64,000 nucleotides of DNA from NCBI GenBank assembly GCA_903919455.1, contig CAIXIJ010000063.1, positions 1 to 64,000 of the forward strand, written 5' to 3'. Below are positions 35,509 through 47,678 of the stretch, piece after piece; position 1 is the stretch's first letter, and every line of letters starts with the position of its first letter. The translations under genes and the position numbers were made by a program. The notes below the pieces were generated by a model. The model saw only the letters and a list, made by a program, of their open reading frames with translations. It did not search any database and was not told the origin of the DNA. The stretch is from an uncultured Acidimicrobiaceae bacterium (GTDB lineage Bacteria; Actinomycetota; Acidimicrobiia; Acidimicrobiales; Ilumatobacteraceae).

Positions 35509-36876
35509 TCAGCGGGGCGTGCTGCGCACGAACGCTGCGGCGACGGCCCCGAGGCCCGCCACCACCGCTCCGACGATGAAGGCCGCGTGGAACGGACCGA
35601 AGTGGTCGTGATCCGCGGTGACGCTCACCGTGGCCAGCACCGCTGCGCCGAGCACCGCGCCGAGTTGGCTCATCAGTTGCTGTAACGCGCCCGCAACGCC
35701 GAGGTCGGCCTCGTCGACAGCGTTGGCCATCAGCGACGTGAGCGCCGGTGACGCAATCCCGAGGCCGATACCCGACATGGCGGTGGCCGCGATGATGAAC
35801 GGGTAACCGGAGTGCAGCCCGACGGTGGCCCACATACCCATCGAGACGACCAGTCCGAGGGCGCCGACCACACCTGCAACGCGTTCACCCACACGCACGG
35901 TCACCACGGCGGCAAGGGGCGCAATGATCGAGAACGCCAGTGGTCGAGCAATGACCAGTTGACCCACCGTGGCAGTGGAGAGCCCGATACCTCGCGGTTT
36001 GCCGAGGACCTGCGGGATGAGGAAGAACCCGCCCATGTAGGCGAAGTTCGTGAGGAGTTGGCTCGACACCGGGAACGCCACATTGCGGGTGCGGAACCAC
36101 TGCAACATCACCAGTGGCGCCTCCGCCCGTTGTTCCACGTACACGAAGGCCACGATGGCGACGACCGAGCCCGTGAGGAACCCCAACGTGAGGGCACTGG
36201 TCCAGCCCCACGAGCGTCCCTGGCTGATGGCCGCCAGCAGCGACGCTGCACCGACGCCGAGGGTCACCGAGCCCATCACGTCGAACTTCACGCCTTCGAT
36301 GCGCTCGGTCTGCGGCAGTAGCCACAACGCCACGACGAACCCCACCAGGCACAGCGGCGCCTGGATGAAGAAGATCGCCCGCCAACCAATGGTGTCCACC
36401 AGCGGGGCACCCACCACCACGCCGATCACCGGTGAACCGGCTGTGACGAAGCTCCAGTAGCTCAGCGGTTTCACTCGCTCGGTGGGCTCGAACATCCGGT
36501 TGATGTAGGCCATCGCGGATGGTCCACAGGCGGATCCGGCGGTGGCGCTGAGCGTGCGAAACAGGATGAGCGAGGGTGCGTTCCACGCCAGCGCCGAGGC
36601 GAACGCAAAGACCGCAGCGAAGAACAGGCCACCGACAAAGATCCGCTTGTGCCCCCAGAGGTCGCCCGACTTGCCGAATGCGGGTCCCACCACACCGAAC
36701 GCCAGCATCGGACCCGTGATGGCCCACGTGAGCACATTCGTGCTGGTACCCAACTCCTCGGCGATGCCCTCCAGGGACACCACCAGCAAGGTGATGGTGA
36801 AACCGGTGGTGAACAGCCCGCCGAGCACCACCCACAGCACCGCCCAGCGGTGAGGAATACCGACCCTTTGCGCCAT
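35509..36876 (-). CDS. MFS transporter, drug:H+ antiporter-2-like (14 TM)
   Basis: A 455-residue major facilitator. The opening segment WAVLWVVLGGLFTTGFTITL, the motif GKSGDLWGHKRIFVGGL (loop 2-3 motif A) and GSPVIGVVVGAPLVDTIGWRAIFFIQAPL (motif C plus the following loop) are typical of EmrB/QacA-like DHA2 exporters. Fourteen membrane segments are expected. ATG 36876 (MAQRVGIPHRW) is the first codon consistent with a short cytosolic tail; an open frame continues further upstream without transporter features. A hairpin at 35457-35494 lies between it and the SCP2 gene and may end one or both transcripts. Confidence 0.88.
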   Translation of the reverse strand: MAQRVGIPHRWAVLWVVLGGLFTTGFTITLLVVSLEGIAEELGTSTNVLTWAITGPMLAFGVVGPAFGKSGDLWGHKRIFVGGLFFAAVFAFASALAWNAPSLILFRTLSATAGSACGPSAMAYINRMFEPTERVKPLSYWSFVTAGSPVIGVVVGAPLVDTIGWRAIFFIQAPLCLVGFVVALWLLPQTERIEGVKFDVMGSVTLGVGAASLLAAISQGRSWGWTSALTLGFLTGSVVAIVAFVYVEQRAEAPLVMLQWFRTRNVAFPVSSQLLTNFAYMGGFFLIPQVLGKPRGIGLSTATVGQLVIARPLAFSIIAPLAAVVTVRVGERVAGVVGALGLVVSMGMWATVGLHSGYPFIIAATAMSGIGLGIASPALTSLMANAVDEADLGVAGALQQLMSQLGAVLGAAVLATVSVTADHDHFGPFHAAFIVGAVVAGLGAVAAAFVRSTPR

Positions 36877-36937
36877 ACGACGCCGTAGCAAGATCGGCCA
36901 GGGCGCGACCTCGACCTCGCCCGTCACCCGCGGGTAC

Positions 36938-37813
36938 TCACGGCCGGGCGTGCGGTGCGAGCGCGTCGGCGAGTTCGCTGACGGTCCACTTGGAGTCGCG
37001 TTCCACGTGGGCGCCGCGTGCCCAACTCTCGACCATCGTGACCGAGCCACCCTGCACCAGGAAGGTCTCGCCGTTGAACGCGCAGTCGGCCGTGGCGAGA
37101 TATGCAACGAGCGGCGAGATGTTCGCCGGATCCCAAGGGTCGAACGCGTTGACCTTGGGCTTCATGATGTCTTCCAGGCCCGGCGTAGCCAGCGTGAGGC
37201 GGGTACGTGCGCCGGGGGCGATCGTGTTGCTCTTCACGTTGTAGCGCGTGAGTTCCTTGGCGATGATCTGACTGAACGTGGCGATGCCGGTCTTTGCGGC
37301 GCCGTAGTTGCTCTGCCCAGGATTGGCGAACAGGCCGGAAGTACTGCTGGTGTGGACGATGTTGCGCGGCTTGTCGACACCGGCTTTCGCCTGCTCGCGC
37401 CAATACGCAGCGGCCCAACGGCTGGGAGCGAAGTGACCCTTGAGGTGCACGGCGATGACGGCGTCCCATTCCTCCTCGGTCATGTTCACCAGCACACGGT
37501 CGCGCAGGATGCCTGCGTTGTTCACCAAGATGTCGAGATCGCCGAAGGTCTCGACGGCCTGATTGATCATCCGCTGGGCACCTTCCCAGGACGCCACGTT
37601 GTCGCCGTTCACCACGGCTTCTCCACCGAGGTCGCGGATCTCTTCCACCACCTGCTGCGCGGGGGTGATGTCGGCGCCGGAACCGTCGTTGGTGCCACCA
37701 AGATCGTTCACAACGATCTTGGCGCCCTCCGCAGCGAAGTACAGGGCGTGTTCGCGGCCGATGCCGCGCCCAGCGCCAGTGATGATGGCAACTCGACCTT
37801 CCAGCGAACCCAT
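36938..37813 (-). CDS. SDR-family oxidoreductase
   Basis: A 291-residue short-chain dehydrogenase. NAD(P)-binding GAGRGIGREHALYFAAEG at residues 14-31, LVNNAG, and the catalytic set with Ser in HTSSTSGLF and YGAAK (Tyr-x3-Lys). The AEGAKIVVNDLGGTNDGSG opening is shared with 3-hydroxyacyl-CoA dehydrogenase-like SDRs such as the N-terminal part of peroxisomal MFE-2, so a fatty-acid or steroid-CoA substrate is likely. GAGGAGG lies 15-20 nt before ATG 37813. Confidence 0.87.
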   Translation of the reverse strand: MGSLEGRVAIITGAGRGIGREHALYFAAEGAKIVVNDLGGTNDGSGADITPAQQVVEEIRDLGGEAVVNGDNVASWEGAQRMINQAVETFGDLDILVNNAGILRDRVLVNMTEEEWDAVIAVHLKGHFAPSRWAAAYWREQAKAGVDKPRNIVHTSSTSGLFANPGQSNYGAAKTGIATFSQIIAKELTRYNVKSNTIAPGARTRLTLATPGLEDIMKPKVNAFDPWDPANISPLVAYLATADCAFNGETFLVQGGSVTMVESWARGAHVERDSKWTVSELADALAPHARP

Positions 37814-37895
37814 GTGGTGCAGACCTCCTCGACGCCGTGGACTCGCACGTTAGTGAGCGTGGCGCACCAACGCAGAACCCACGTACCAACCTGGA

Positions 37896-40010
37896 TCAGG
37901 GAGCCGGCGTCGCAGCGGTGTAGACCGCCACCACCTTGGTGTGGAAGGGAAACTCCTGGCCGGTCTTCGCCGGCTTACCGCCCACCGTCAGCCCGATGAA
38001 TGGCAATGAAGGGTCGCCCTTCGAACCGGCGAACACAAAGCCAGCAGCCTTCAGCTTGGCCCGCACCTGTGCGGGGGTGGTCTCGGTGATCGCCGGAATC
38101 TTCACTGGGGCATGACCCCGGGAGAACACCACGGTCACCTTGCTGCCGCGGTCGGCTGACGAGCCCGGCGCCGGGGTTTGCGATACCGCTCTCCCCCGCG
38201 GCACCTTGGCGTCGTAGACCCCTTCACCCTGCGCCAGGACCAACTGCGCCTTCGCCAGCGCCGCCCGGGCGGCCTGGAGCGTGGTGCCGACGACGTCGGG
38301 TACGGATCGCGGCTCGGGCCCGGCGGAGGCAATCAGACGGACCGCGGTTCCCTTGGTGACGGTGCCACCGGCCACCAGTGCCGGCGAATCCGGCACTGTC
38401 CAGCGCAGCACCACGTCCTTGGCAACCTTCTCATCGAACACCGGGTCGCCCACCTCAACCACCAGGCCGAGATCGCGCAACTGCTGCGACGCATCCGCCA
38501 CGGTCAAGCCGGCCAACTCCGGCACCACCCGTGGTGCCGGACCCGTGCTGACGAACAGGGTGATGGCGCTGTCCTTCTTGAGCTCGGTGCCCGTCGCCGG
38601 ATCGGTGCGGATCACGTGCCCCGCTGCCACGGTTTCACTCGATTCCTGCGCCAGCACGCCCTGGAAATCGCCGGCGACAGCGTTCAGGGCCACACCCTGC
38701 TCCATGTTGGCAAGTGGTGGCACCGTACGCATCTCGGGTCGGGCGCTGTACCAAGCCAGCACACCACCCGCAATGGCGAGCAGGACCAACAGCAGGATCA
38801 GCCATCGGCGGAAACGGCCCGGCGTGGGTGGGTGCTCCGGGAACTCGTCGTGCGGATCGACGCCATCCTCGGCCGCGGCGACTGCCACGCCAGTGGGAGC
38901 GGACACAGGAGCGGCCAACACTGGGCCGACGCTTGGCAATGCTGTTTCCGGGTGATCGTCGAGGTGGGAATCCGCGAGCACCGGCGCCGGGAACACCGCA
39001 GGTGTTGCTCCATCAGCCGAAGGAGGTGCCTGGACCGGTTCGATGCCCTCACGTTCGGGGAGTGGCGGCATCCGCAGCACCCCCGTGGGGTCGGTCATGT
39101 CGCCAGCCGCACTGGTGTCGGCACCGAAGAGCGAGTTCACCAGGATGGGAAGCGGTTCGGGGCGAGGCAGACGCTCGGCGGCCTGCACCAGCGCTCGGCC
39201 GAACTCGGCGGCGGTGTAACGGTCGGCTGGATCAGGACGCCCGGCGCGCTCCAGCACCGATGCCAACGCCCCCAGGTCGGCCGACACCGGCAACAGACGG
39301 TCGATGCGGTTCTGCAGCGTCGCCACTGTGGAATCGCCGACGAAGGGCACCGTGCCGGTGAGCGTCTCGAACAGGGTGAGACACAGCGAATACACATCGC
39401 TTTTCGAGGTGATCGGCTGATTCTGCGCCTGCTCGGGCGATGCGTACTTGGCCAGATCGTTGCTGCGGTGCACGTTGTCGTCGGCAATGGCCAACACCTC
39501 GGACAACCCGGGGTCCAGCACGCGCAGTCGGCGATCGTCGCCGAACACCAGCGTGCCGGGGCGGATGTCGCCGTGGATCAGACCCTTGCGGTGCAGCACG
39601 TCGAGCGCCTTGCACGCATCGAGGCCCAGCAGCAGCGCCTGCGACGGCGAGAGCGTGCGGCCGCGATCCAGCATGTCGCGCACGCTGCCCCCGGTGAGTT
39701 GCTCACTCACCACGAAGAGCACGCGATGGCCGTTCCAATCGGTGGTGCCCCAACTGTGCGCCACCGAGATGTTCGGGTGGTGCAGTGCGCCGGCCAGTTC
39801 CATCTTCGCCCGGAACTCGGCCTGCACATCCGGCCGGGCGCTGGTGTCGGGATGGACCAACTTCACCACGACGGGCCGTTGGAGCTCCTCGTCGAACGCC
39901 TCGAACAATGCCGCGTCGATCGAACTCCCCCGGCGAGGGCCGAGTCGGAACCGGCCTGCCACCACGCGAGTGGGGGACGTCGCCGCAGGGATCTGGTCGT
40001 CAGCCGTCAT
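37896..40010 (-). CDS. PASTA-domain Ser/Thr protein kinase with altered catalytic motifs
   Basis: A 704-residue membrane kinase like PknB/PrkC. The kinase domain (about 18-270) is followed by a long Pro/Ala linker, one membrane helix (RWLILLLVLLAIAGGVLAWY, about 400-420) and four outer PASTA repeats that bind peptidoglycan fragments. The ATP Lys is in RPVVVKLVHP, but the Gly-rich loop is degenerate (LGPRRGSSIDA), HRDxKPxN reads HGDIRPGTLVF (Lys to Arg, Asn to Thr) and DFG reads DPG. Activity may be low or absent. It is a single gene without pbp, rodA or a phosphatase next to it, unlike the usual pknB locus. Confidence 0.88.
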   Translation of the reverse strand: MTADDQIPAATSPTRVVAGRFRLGPRRGSSIDAALFEAFDEELQRPVVVKLVHPDTSARPDVQAEFRAKMELAGALHHPNISVAHSWGTTDWNGHRVLFVVSEQLTGGSVRDMLDRGRTLSPSQALLLGLDACKALDVLHRKGLIHGDIRPGTLVFGDDRRLRVLDPGLSEVLAIADDNVHRSNDLAKYASPEQAQNQPITSKSDVYSLCLTLFETLTGTVPFVGDSTVATLQNRIDRLLPVSADLGALASVLERAGRPDPADRYTAAEFGRALVQAAERLPRPEPLPILVNSLFGADTSAAGDMTDPTGVLRMPPLPEREGIEPVQAPPSADGATPAVFPAPVLADSHLDDHPETALPSVGPVLAAPVSAPTGVAVAAAEDGVDPHDEFPEHPPTPGRFRRWLILLLVLLAIAGGVLAWYSARPEMRTVPPLANMEQGVALNAVAGDFQGVLAQESSETVAAGHVIRTDPATGTELKKDSAITLFVSTGPAPRVVPELAGLTVADASQQLRDLGLVVEVGDPVFDEKVAKDVVLRWTVPDSPALVAGGTVTKGTAVRLIASAGPEPRSVPDVVGTTLQAARAALAKAQLVLAQGEGVYDAKVPRGRAVSQTPAPGSSADRGSKVTVVFSRGHAPVKIPAITETTPAQVRAKLKAAGFVFAGSKGDPSLPFIGLTVGGKPAKTGQEFPFHTKVVAVYTAATPAP

Positions 40011-40083
40011 GCCGGAGGTTCAAGCTAGCTCCGAAGGTTCGCTGACGGTACGCGCGGTGCGAATTGAACGTTGAACGGCGAGA

Positions 40084-40578
40084 ATGGATGTCGTGCGCCT
40101 TTCCCTTCGCCGCCCACAGTGGCCCGTTCTCCTTGCCAGCCTGGCCATCGCCACCTGCTTGGTCGCCATGGTCTATGCGGCGGTGAGTGCGCTCACCGGG
40201 CGCGACGCGCTGCATCTGCCCGCCACGATCGAGCAGATCGATCCGCTGCCCGCAGCACAAGGAGTTCCGTCACAGAACTCCGTGTTCGTGGACCTGCTCG
40301 CCGGCTACGAGGGAGTCTTGGTGGTGGACGGCCTGGAGCTGAAGACCGTGAACATCGAGAACCTGCAAGACCCTGCCAACAAGCCGGGGGCGCAGATCAC
40401 CCTGCCGGCCACCACGATCTTCGAACCCGGCAACGCCACCCTCACCTTCGACCCCAGCCCGGGCGCCGAGATCGAGGATTTCAGCCAGGGTGAGCACGTG
40501 ATCACCGTGATCTATTGGAAGACCATCGACGGCCGAAGCGCTGCCCGCTCGTTCACCTGGACGTTCAACGTCTTCTAA
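40084..40578 (+). CDS. Exported or membrane-anchored protein of unknown function (164 aa)
   Basis: One N-terminal hydrophobic segment (WPVLLASLAIATCLVAMVYAAV, residues 13-34) after basic residues makes it a signal anchor. The outer part is a beta-rich domain: VFVDLLAGYEGVLVVDGLEL, ITLPATTIFEPGNATLTFDPSPG, and HVITVIYWKTIDGRSAARSFTWTF at the end. The last strand pattern resembles CopC-like or Ig-like domains, but I cannot assign a family. Start ATG 40084 is divergent from the PASTA kinase (73-bp gap), so the two may be coregulated. Confidence 0.75.
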   Translation: MDVVRLSLRRPQWPVLLASLAIATCLVAMVYAAVSALTGRDALHLPATIEQIDPLPAAQGVPSQNSVFVDLLAGYEGVLVVDGLELKTVNIENLQDPANKPGAQITLPATTIFEPGNATLTFDPSPGAEIEDFSQGEHVITVIYWKTIDGRSAARSFTWTFNVF

Positions 40579-40585
40579 CGAACGG

Positions 40586-43667
<3,082 letters not shown>

Positions 43668-43799
43668 TGGACGGGGCCTCCCTTCCGGTTCGGTGTGCCA
43701 ACGGTGATCCGCCCGACTGGTTCAGTCGCTACAACATCGTCCCACCTCGGTAGCAGATCTGGCGAAGCGTGGCGATGGATGCGGCGCTACCTTGGTCCC

Positions 43800-44666
43800 G
43801 TGCAAGGCCGTCCGACAAATCTGGTTACACCGGATTCCTTTCTCTGGTTGTTCCGCATCGTCTGGGTGGCACTCGCCATCGCCGTGGCCACCGCACTCGA
43901 CGGCACCATGGCCGCAGCGGCGTGGTGGGTGCTCGTTGCCGTCGCCGCAGTGGCGCTCACCGTCACCGGCCCGCTCGGTCTCACGGTGGTTCGGCTTGCC
44001 ACGTCGCTCGCGGCTCCGGTCGCAGTGATCGCATGGATTGATGGCGCATCCACTGCGTTGGGCGCGGCCATCACCCTGGTGGCGCTGCTCGCCACATTCG
44101 TGGCCGCATCGGCCGAAGTGGGCGAAGCGATGGTGCAGGGCGCCGCCTATGGCGACGAGTTCCGCTTTCCTCTCCGACTACCGGCGGCCATGTTCATCCC
44201 GGTGGCGTTGATGTGGCTGGTCTGGGCCGCCGCCGTACTCGGCGGCACGCTGCTCGTGGTGAACGAACGATGGATCGTCGGGGTCGTCGTTGCCGGAGTT
44301 GCCGCAGCCGCGACATGGTGGCTGGGGCCACGCTTCCACCGCCTCTCGCGGCGTTGGCTGGTACTGGTACCGGCCGGCGTGGTGGTGCACGACCAAGTGT
44401 TGATGGCCGAGACCATGTTGGTGCAGCGCACCAACATCGCTGCGGCACGTCTGGCATTGGCCGGGTCCGAAGCGTTCGATCTCACCGGCCCCGCCGGCGG
44501 GCACGCGCTCGACATCGCCGTGCGCGACATGGTGCAGGCCATCTTCCCGGCATCGGCGAAGGAGCCCACTGGGCGAGCCGTGCATCTGCAGTCGTTCCTC
44601 GTGGCACCCAGTCGGCCCGGCCGCGTGCTGCAGGCCATGGCCGAGCGGAAACTGCCCGTCGGCTGA
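43800..44666 (+). CDS. Integral membrane protein of unknown function (288 aa)
   Basis: GTG 43800 follows TACCTT by 6 nt, the local leaderless pattern, and starts MQGRPTNLVTPDSF right before the first helix; an ATG further upstream would add a poorly conserved tail. Six hydrophobic segments are visible in the first 200 residues (LFRIVWVALAIAVATAL, AWWVLVAVAAVALTVTG, AAITLVALLATFVAAS and others). The C-terminal 100 residues are soluble (WLVLVPAGVVVHDQVLMAETM, then LDIAVRDMVQAIFPASAKEP). No family is recognised. It is divergent from the MetE-like gene and convergent with mnmA. Confidence 0.75.
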   Translation: MQGRPTNLVTPDSFLWLFRIVWVALAIAVATALDGTMAAAAWWVLVAVAAVALTVTGPLGLTVVRLATSLAAPVAVIAWIDGASTALGAAITLVALLATFVAASAEVGEAMVQGAAYGDEFRFPLRLPAAMFIPVALMWLVWAAAVLGGTLLVVNERWIVGVVVAGVAAAATWWLGPRFHRLSRRWLVLVPAGVVVHDQVLMAETMLVQRTNIAAARLALAGSEAFDLTGPAGGHALDIAVRDMVQAIFPASAKEPTGRAVHLQSFLVAPSRPGRVLQAMAERKLPVG

Positions 44667-44669
44667 TCC

Positions 44670-45716
44670 TCAGCCTGCGATGCCCCCACCGAGCACGAAC
44701 GTGTCGGTGGGGTCGTAGAACACCACGCTCTGACCCGGCGCAATCCGACGCTGCGGCTGCTGCCACTGCACCTGCACCGACCCATTCGCTGCGAGCGACA
44801 CCGTGGCGGCATACGTGGCTCCGTGCGCGCTGCACTGCACGAGCACCGCGCCCTCCACGGCATCGTGCGACCACACCATATTGATCACGGACATCTCGGT
44901 GACGTCGAGCATGGAGTCGTCACCGACCTTCACCGTGGCGGTGGCATGGTCGATGTCGACGACATACCGCTTCGGCCCGCCACCCGGGAGGCCGATGCCG
45001 CGGCGCTGACCCAGGGTGATCATCTCCAGCGACTCTGCCTCGCCCAGCACGGCGCCATCGATGGCGTCCACCACTGTCGCTCGACGGAAGGGGATGCGGG
45101 TGCCGAGGAACTCGGTGCGACCTCCTGTGCTGGTGATGAAGCACACGTCCTGACTGTCGGGCTTCGCCGCGGTTCGCAGACCCAACGCTGCGGCACGCTC
45201 GCGAACTTCTGCCTTGGTGAGGTGGCCGATGGGGAACATGGTGCGAGCCAGTTCGCGCTGGGGCAGCATGTGCACCACGTAGCTCTGGTCCTTCGCGACG
45301 TCTTCGCCCCGAGCGATGCGCCATACCCCGTCGTGTTCCACGATGCGGGCGTGGTGCCCGGTGGCTACTGCGTCGAAGCCGAGCAGGTCGGCTCGTTCGC
45401 TGAGCCGATGGAACTTCAGGTGGCGGTTGCACTCGATACACGGGTTCGGGGTGATGCCGTCGCGATGCGCCTGCACATACGGCTCCACCACATGTCGATC
45501 GAAGTCGTCGGTGAAGTTGAACACCAGATGATCGATCCCCAACTGCTGCGCCACGCGGCGGGCGTCGTCGACATCGGCGATGGAGCAGCAGCCGGTGTCG
45601 CTGGCACCGCCCCACAGACGCATGGTGATGCCCACCACCTCGTGGCCGTCGCGCAACAACTCGGCGGCGGCCACCGACGAATCCACGCCGCCACTCAGCG
45701 CCATCAACACCTTCAT
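44670..45716 (-). CDS. mnmA: tRNA-specific 2-thiouridylase
   Basis: Makes 2-thiouridine at wobble U34 of Lys, Glu and Gln tRNAs with sulfur from a cysteine desulfurase. The 348-residue protein has the PP-loop SGGVDSS (residues 8-14), Cys93 in NPCIECNRHLKF, and the second catalytic Cys near 199 in KPDSQDVCFI. The C-terminal beta domain ends FVLGGGIAG. ATG 45716 overlaps the iscS stop by 4 nt, so the desulfurase and thiolase are made together. Longer upstream frames are antisense or read into iscS. Confidence 0.95.
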   Translation of the reverse strand: MKVLMALSGGVDSSVAAAELLRDGHEVVGITMRLWGGASDTGCCSIADVDDARRVAQQLGIDHLVFNFTDDFDRHVVEPYVQAHRDGITPNPCIECNRHLKFHRLSERADLLGFDAVATGHHARIVEHDGVWRIARGEDVAKDQSYVVHMLPQRELARTMFPIGHLTKAEVRERAAALGLRTAAKPDSQDVCFITSTGGRTEFLGTRIPFRRATVVDAIDGAVLGEAESLEMITLGQRRGIGLPGGGPKRYVVDIDHATATVKVGDDSMLDVTEMSVINMVWSHDAVEGAVLVQCSAHGATYAATVSLAANGSVQVQWQQPQRRIAPGQSVVFYDPTDTFVLGGGIAG

Positions 45717-46852
45717 GCCGTTGCCTTTCGTAGACGCCGCACGCTGGCCACCACCGCATCGACGCCACGCTGCACGTCGGCCTCGGTGGTGGTGCGGCCC
45801 AACGTGAGCCGCAGCGCCCCAAGCCCGAGGCGGCGATCCACCCCCATCGCCGCCAGCACATGCGACGGTTCCATTGCTCCGGCCGCGCAGGCAGAGGCTG
45901 CGCTGGCGCAAACCCCGGCCTCGTCGAGCAGGAACAGCAGGGCTTCGTTCTCGATGTCCTCGATGCAGAGGTGTGCAGAACCCGCCACCTTGTGCGACCT
46001 CGGCACGGTCTCGTGCACACCCGGCAACGATGCACACAGCGCATCCACCAACTGGTCGCGCAGCCCCGCCAACCGCGGCACCTCCGTGGAGCGCTCGGCG
46101 TCGGTGAGCCGCAGCGCCTCCGCCAACGCCACGATGCCTGCCACATTGTGCGTGCCGCTACGGCGCTCGCGCTCCTGACCGCCACCGATGAGCATCGGCG
46201 CGTAGCGAACGCTTGGCTTCACCACCAGCACGCCGACGCCCTTGGGGCCACCGAACTTGTGGGCGGACAGCGACAGCATGTCGACCAGTGGGGTGATGCT
46301 GCGCAGGTCGAGCCAGCACGGCGCCTGCACTGCATCGGTGTGCAGCACCGCCGCGGGCGCACACTCGCGGACGACTGCGGCCACCGCTGCCAGATCGGTG
46401 ATGGAACCGACCTCGTTGTTCACGGCCATCACGCTGACCACGCTGACATCGGGCGTGCTCCGCAACACATCGGCCAATGTCGCCGCATCCACGGCGCCGG
46501 TGGGGCCCACGGGTACTTCCACGCCATGCAGTTGCTCCACCGGGGCCAGCACGGCGTGGTGCTCGGCCGCCGGGCAGACCGCAACACCACCACGTCGAGC
46601 CACCGTGCCCAAGACCGCCGTGTTGTCGCCCTCGGTACCGCCGCTGGTGAACACCACGTCGCCCGGATCGCAACCGATCACCCCGGCCACCACCTCACGC
46701 GCATCGTCGACGGCCTTGCGGGCCTCCCGTGCGAATCGATGCGAGCCAGACGGGTTGGCGAACTGCTCGCTGAGATAGGGCAGCATGGCGTCCACGGCCT
46801 CGCGACGCATGGGCGTCGTGGCCGCATGGTCGAGGTAGGTGAACGCGCTCAT
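45713..46852 (-). CDS. iscS: Cysteine desulfurase (IscS/NifS family)
   Basis: A PLP enzyme that takes sulfur from cysteine for tRNA thiolation and Fe-S clusters. The 379-residue protein shows YLDHAATTPMRREAV at the start, Lys199 in SLSAHKFGGPKG as PLP lysine, and the catalytic loop Cys in GVCASAASACAAG near residue 328. TAGGCT ends 7 nt before the ATG at 46852, the leaderless pattern. It leads the iscS-mnmA pair and faces the methyltransferase gene across a 34-bp gap with back-to-back promoters. Confidence 0.94.
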   Translation of the reverse strand: MSAFTYLDHAATTPMRREAVDAMLPYLSEQFANPSGSHRFAREARKAVDDAREVVAGVIGCDPGDVVFTSGGTEGDNTAVLGTVARRGGVAVCPAAEHHAVLAPVEQLHGVEVPVGPTGAVDAATLADVLRSTPDVSVVSVMAVNNEVGSITDLAAVAAVVRECAPAAVLHTDAVQAPCWLDLRSITPLVDMLSLSAHKFGGPKGVGVLVVKPSVRYAPMLIGGGQERERRSGTHNVAGIVALAEALRLTDAERSTEVPRLAGLRDQLVDALCASLPGVHETVPRSHKVAGSAHLCIEDIENEALLFLLDEAGVCASAASACAAGAMEPSHVLAAMGVDRRLGLGALRLTLGRTTTEADVQRGVDAVVASVRRLRKATA

Positions 46853-46886
46853 AGGTTCCAGCCTACGAGCGCGTACAGTTTGGGCA

Positions 46887-47621
46887 ATGCGGGGTTACGA
46901 CGATCGGAGCTACGGCGACGGATTCGCCGACGTGTACGACGACTGGTACGCCGATATCACCGATGTCGATGCCACCACGGCCGCACTCAGCCACCTTGCG
47001 GCCGGCGGTGCCGTGCTGGAACTTGGCGTGGGCACAGGGCGACTGGCGCTGCCGCTCGCCGCCGCCGGCGTGGAGGTGCACGGCGTGGACAGCAGCGCTG
47101 CAATGCTCGATCGGCTGCGCAGCAAGCCCGATGGCCACACCGTGCACGCCACCGTGGCCGACATGGTGGAGGGCCTGCCACCCGGCCCGTTCTCACTGGT
47201 GTTCGTCGCCTACAACACCTTCTTCTCGCTCCTCACCCAAGCACGCCAGCAGGCATGCCTTCATGCGGTCGCAGCCCGGCTCCGAGCCGGGGGCGTCTTC
47301 GCCATCGAGGCATTCGTTCCGGAAGTCGACGCCAGCCCCACGTCCAGTGTCAGCGTCCGCTCGGTGGCAGCAGACCGCGTGGTCCTCAGCGTGAGCACCG
47401 CCGACCCGGAGCGGCAACTGGCCGAGGGACAGTACGTGGACATCACCGAGACAGGTGGCGTCCGGCTGCGCCCCTGGAGCATTCGCTGGGCCACACCGGC
47501 GCAACTCGACGAGATGGCTGCAGAGGCCGGCCTACGACTCACCGACCGCTGGTCGGGGTTCGATCGCGCGCCCTTCGGGCCCGATAGCGCGCGCCACGTG
47601 AGCGTCTACCGTCAGGAATGA
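46887..47621 (+). CDS. SAM-dependent methyltransferase (class I)
   Basis: A 244-residue class I methyltransferase. Motif I is VLELGVGTGRLALPLA (about 44-59), motif II VHGVDSSAAML, motif III LVFVAYNTFFSLL, and AARLRAGGVFAIEAFVPE follows as post-motif III. The N-terminus DDRSYGDGFADVYDDWYAD is common in small-molecule methyltransferases. TACAGT ends 7 nt before ATG 46887. The substrate is unknown. Confidence 0.85.
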   Translation: MRGYDDRSYGDGFADVYDDWYADITDVDATTAALSHLAAGGAVLELGVGTGRLALPLAAAGVEVHGVDSSAAMLDRLRSKPDGHTVHATVADMVEGLPPGPFSLVFVAYNTFFSLLTQARQQACLHAVAARLRAGGVFAIEAFVPEVDASPTSSVSVRSVAADRVVLSVSTADPERQLAEGQYVDITETGGVRLRPWSIRWATPAQLDEMAAEAGLRLTDRWSGFDRAPFGPDSARHVSVYRQE

Positions 47622-47678
47622 TCAAGTTGCGCGCCTGTCCGCCCCTGACAGCGCAATACGACCTAGGCTGACCTTGCT

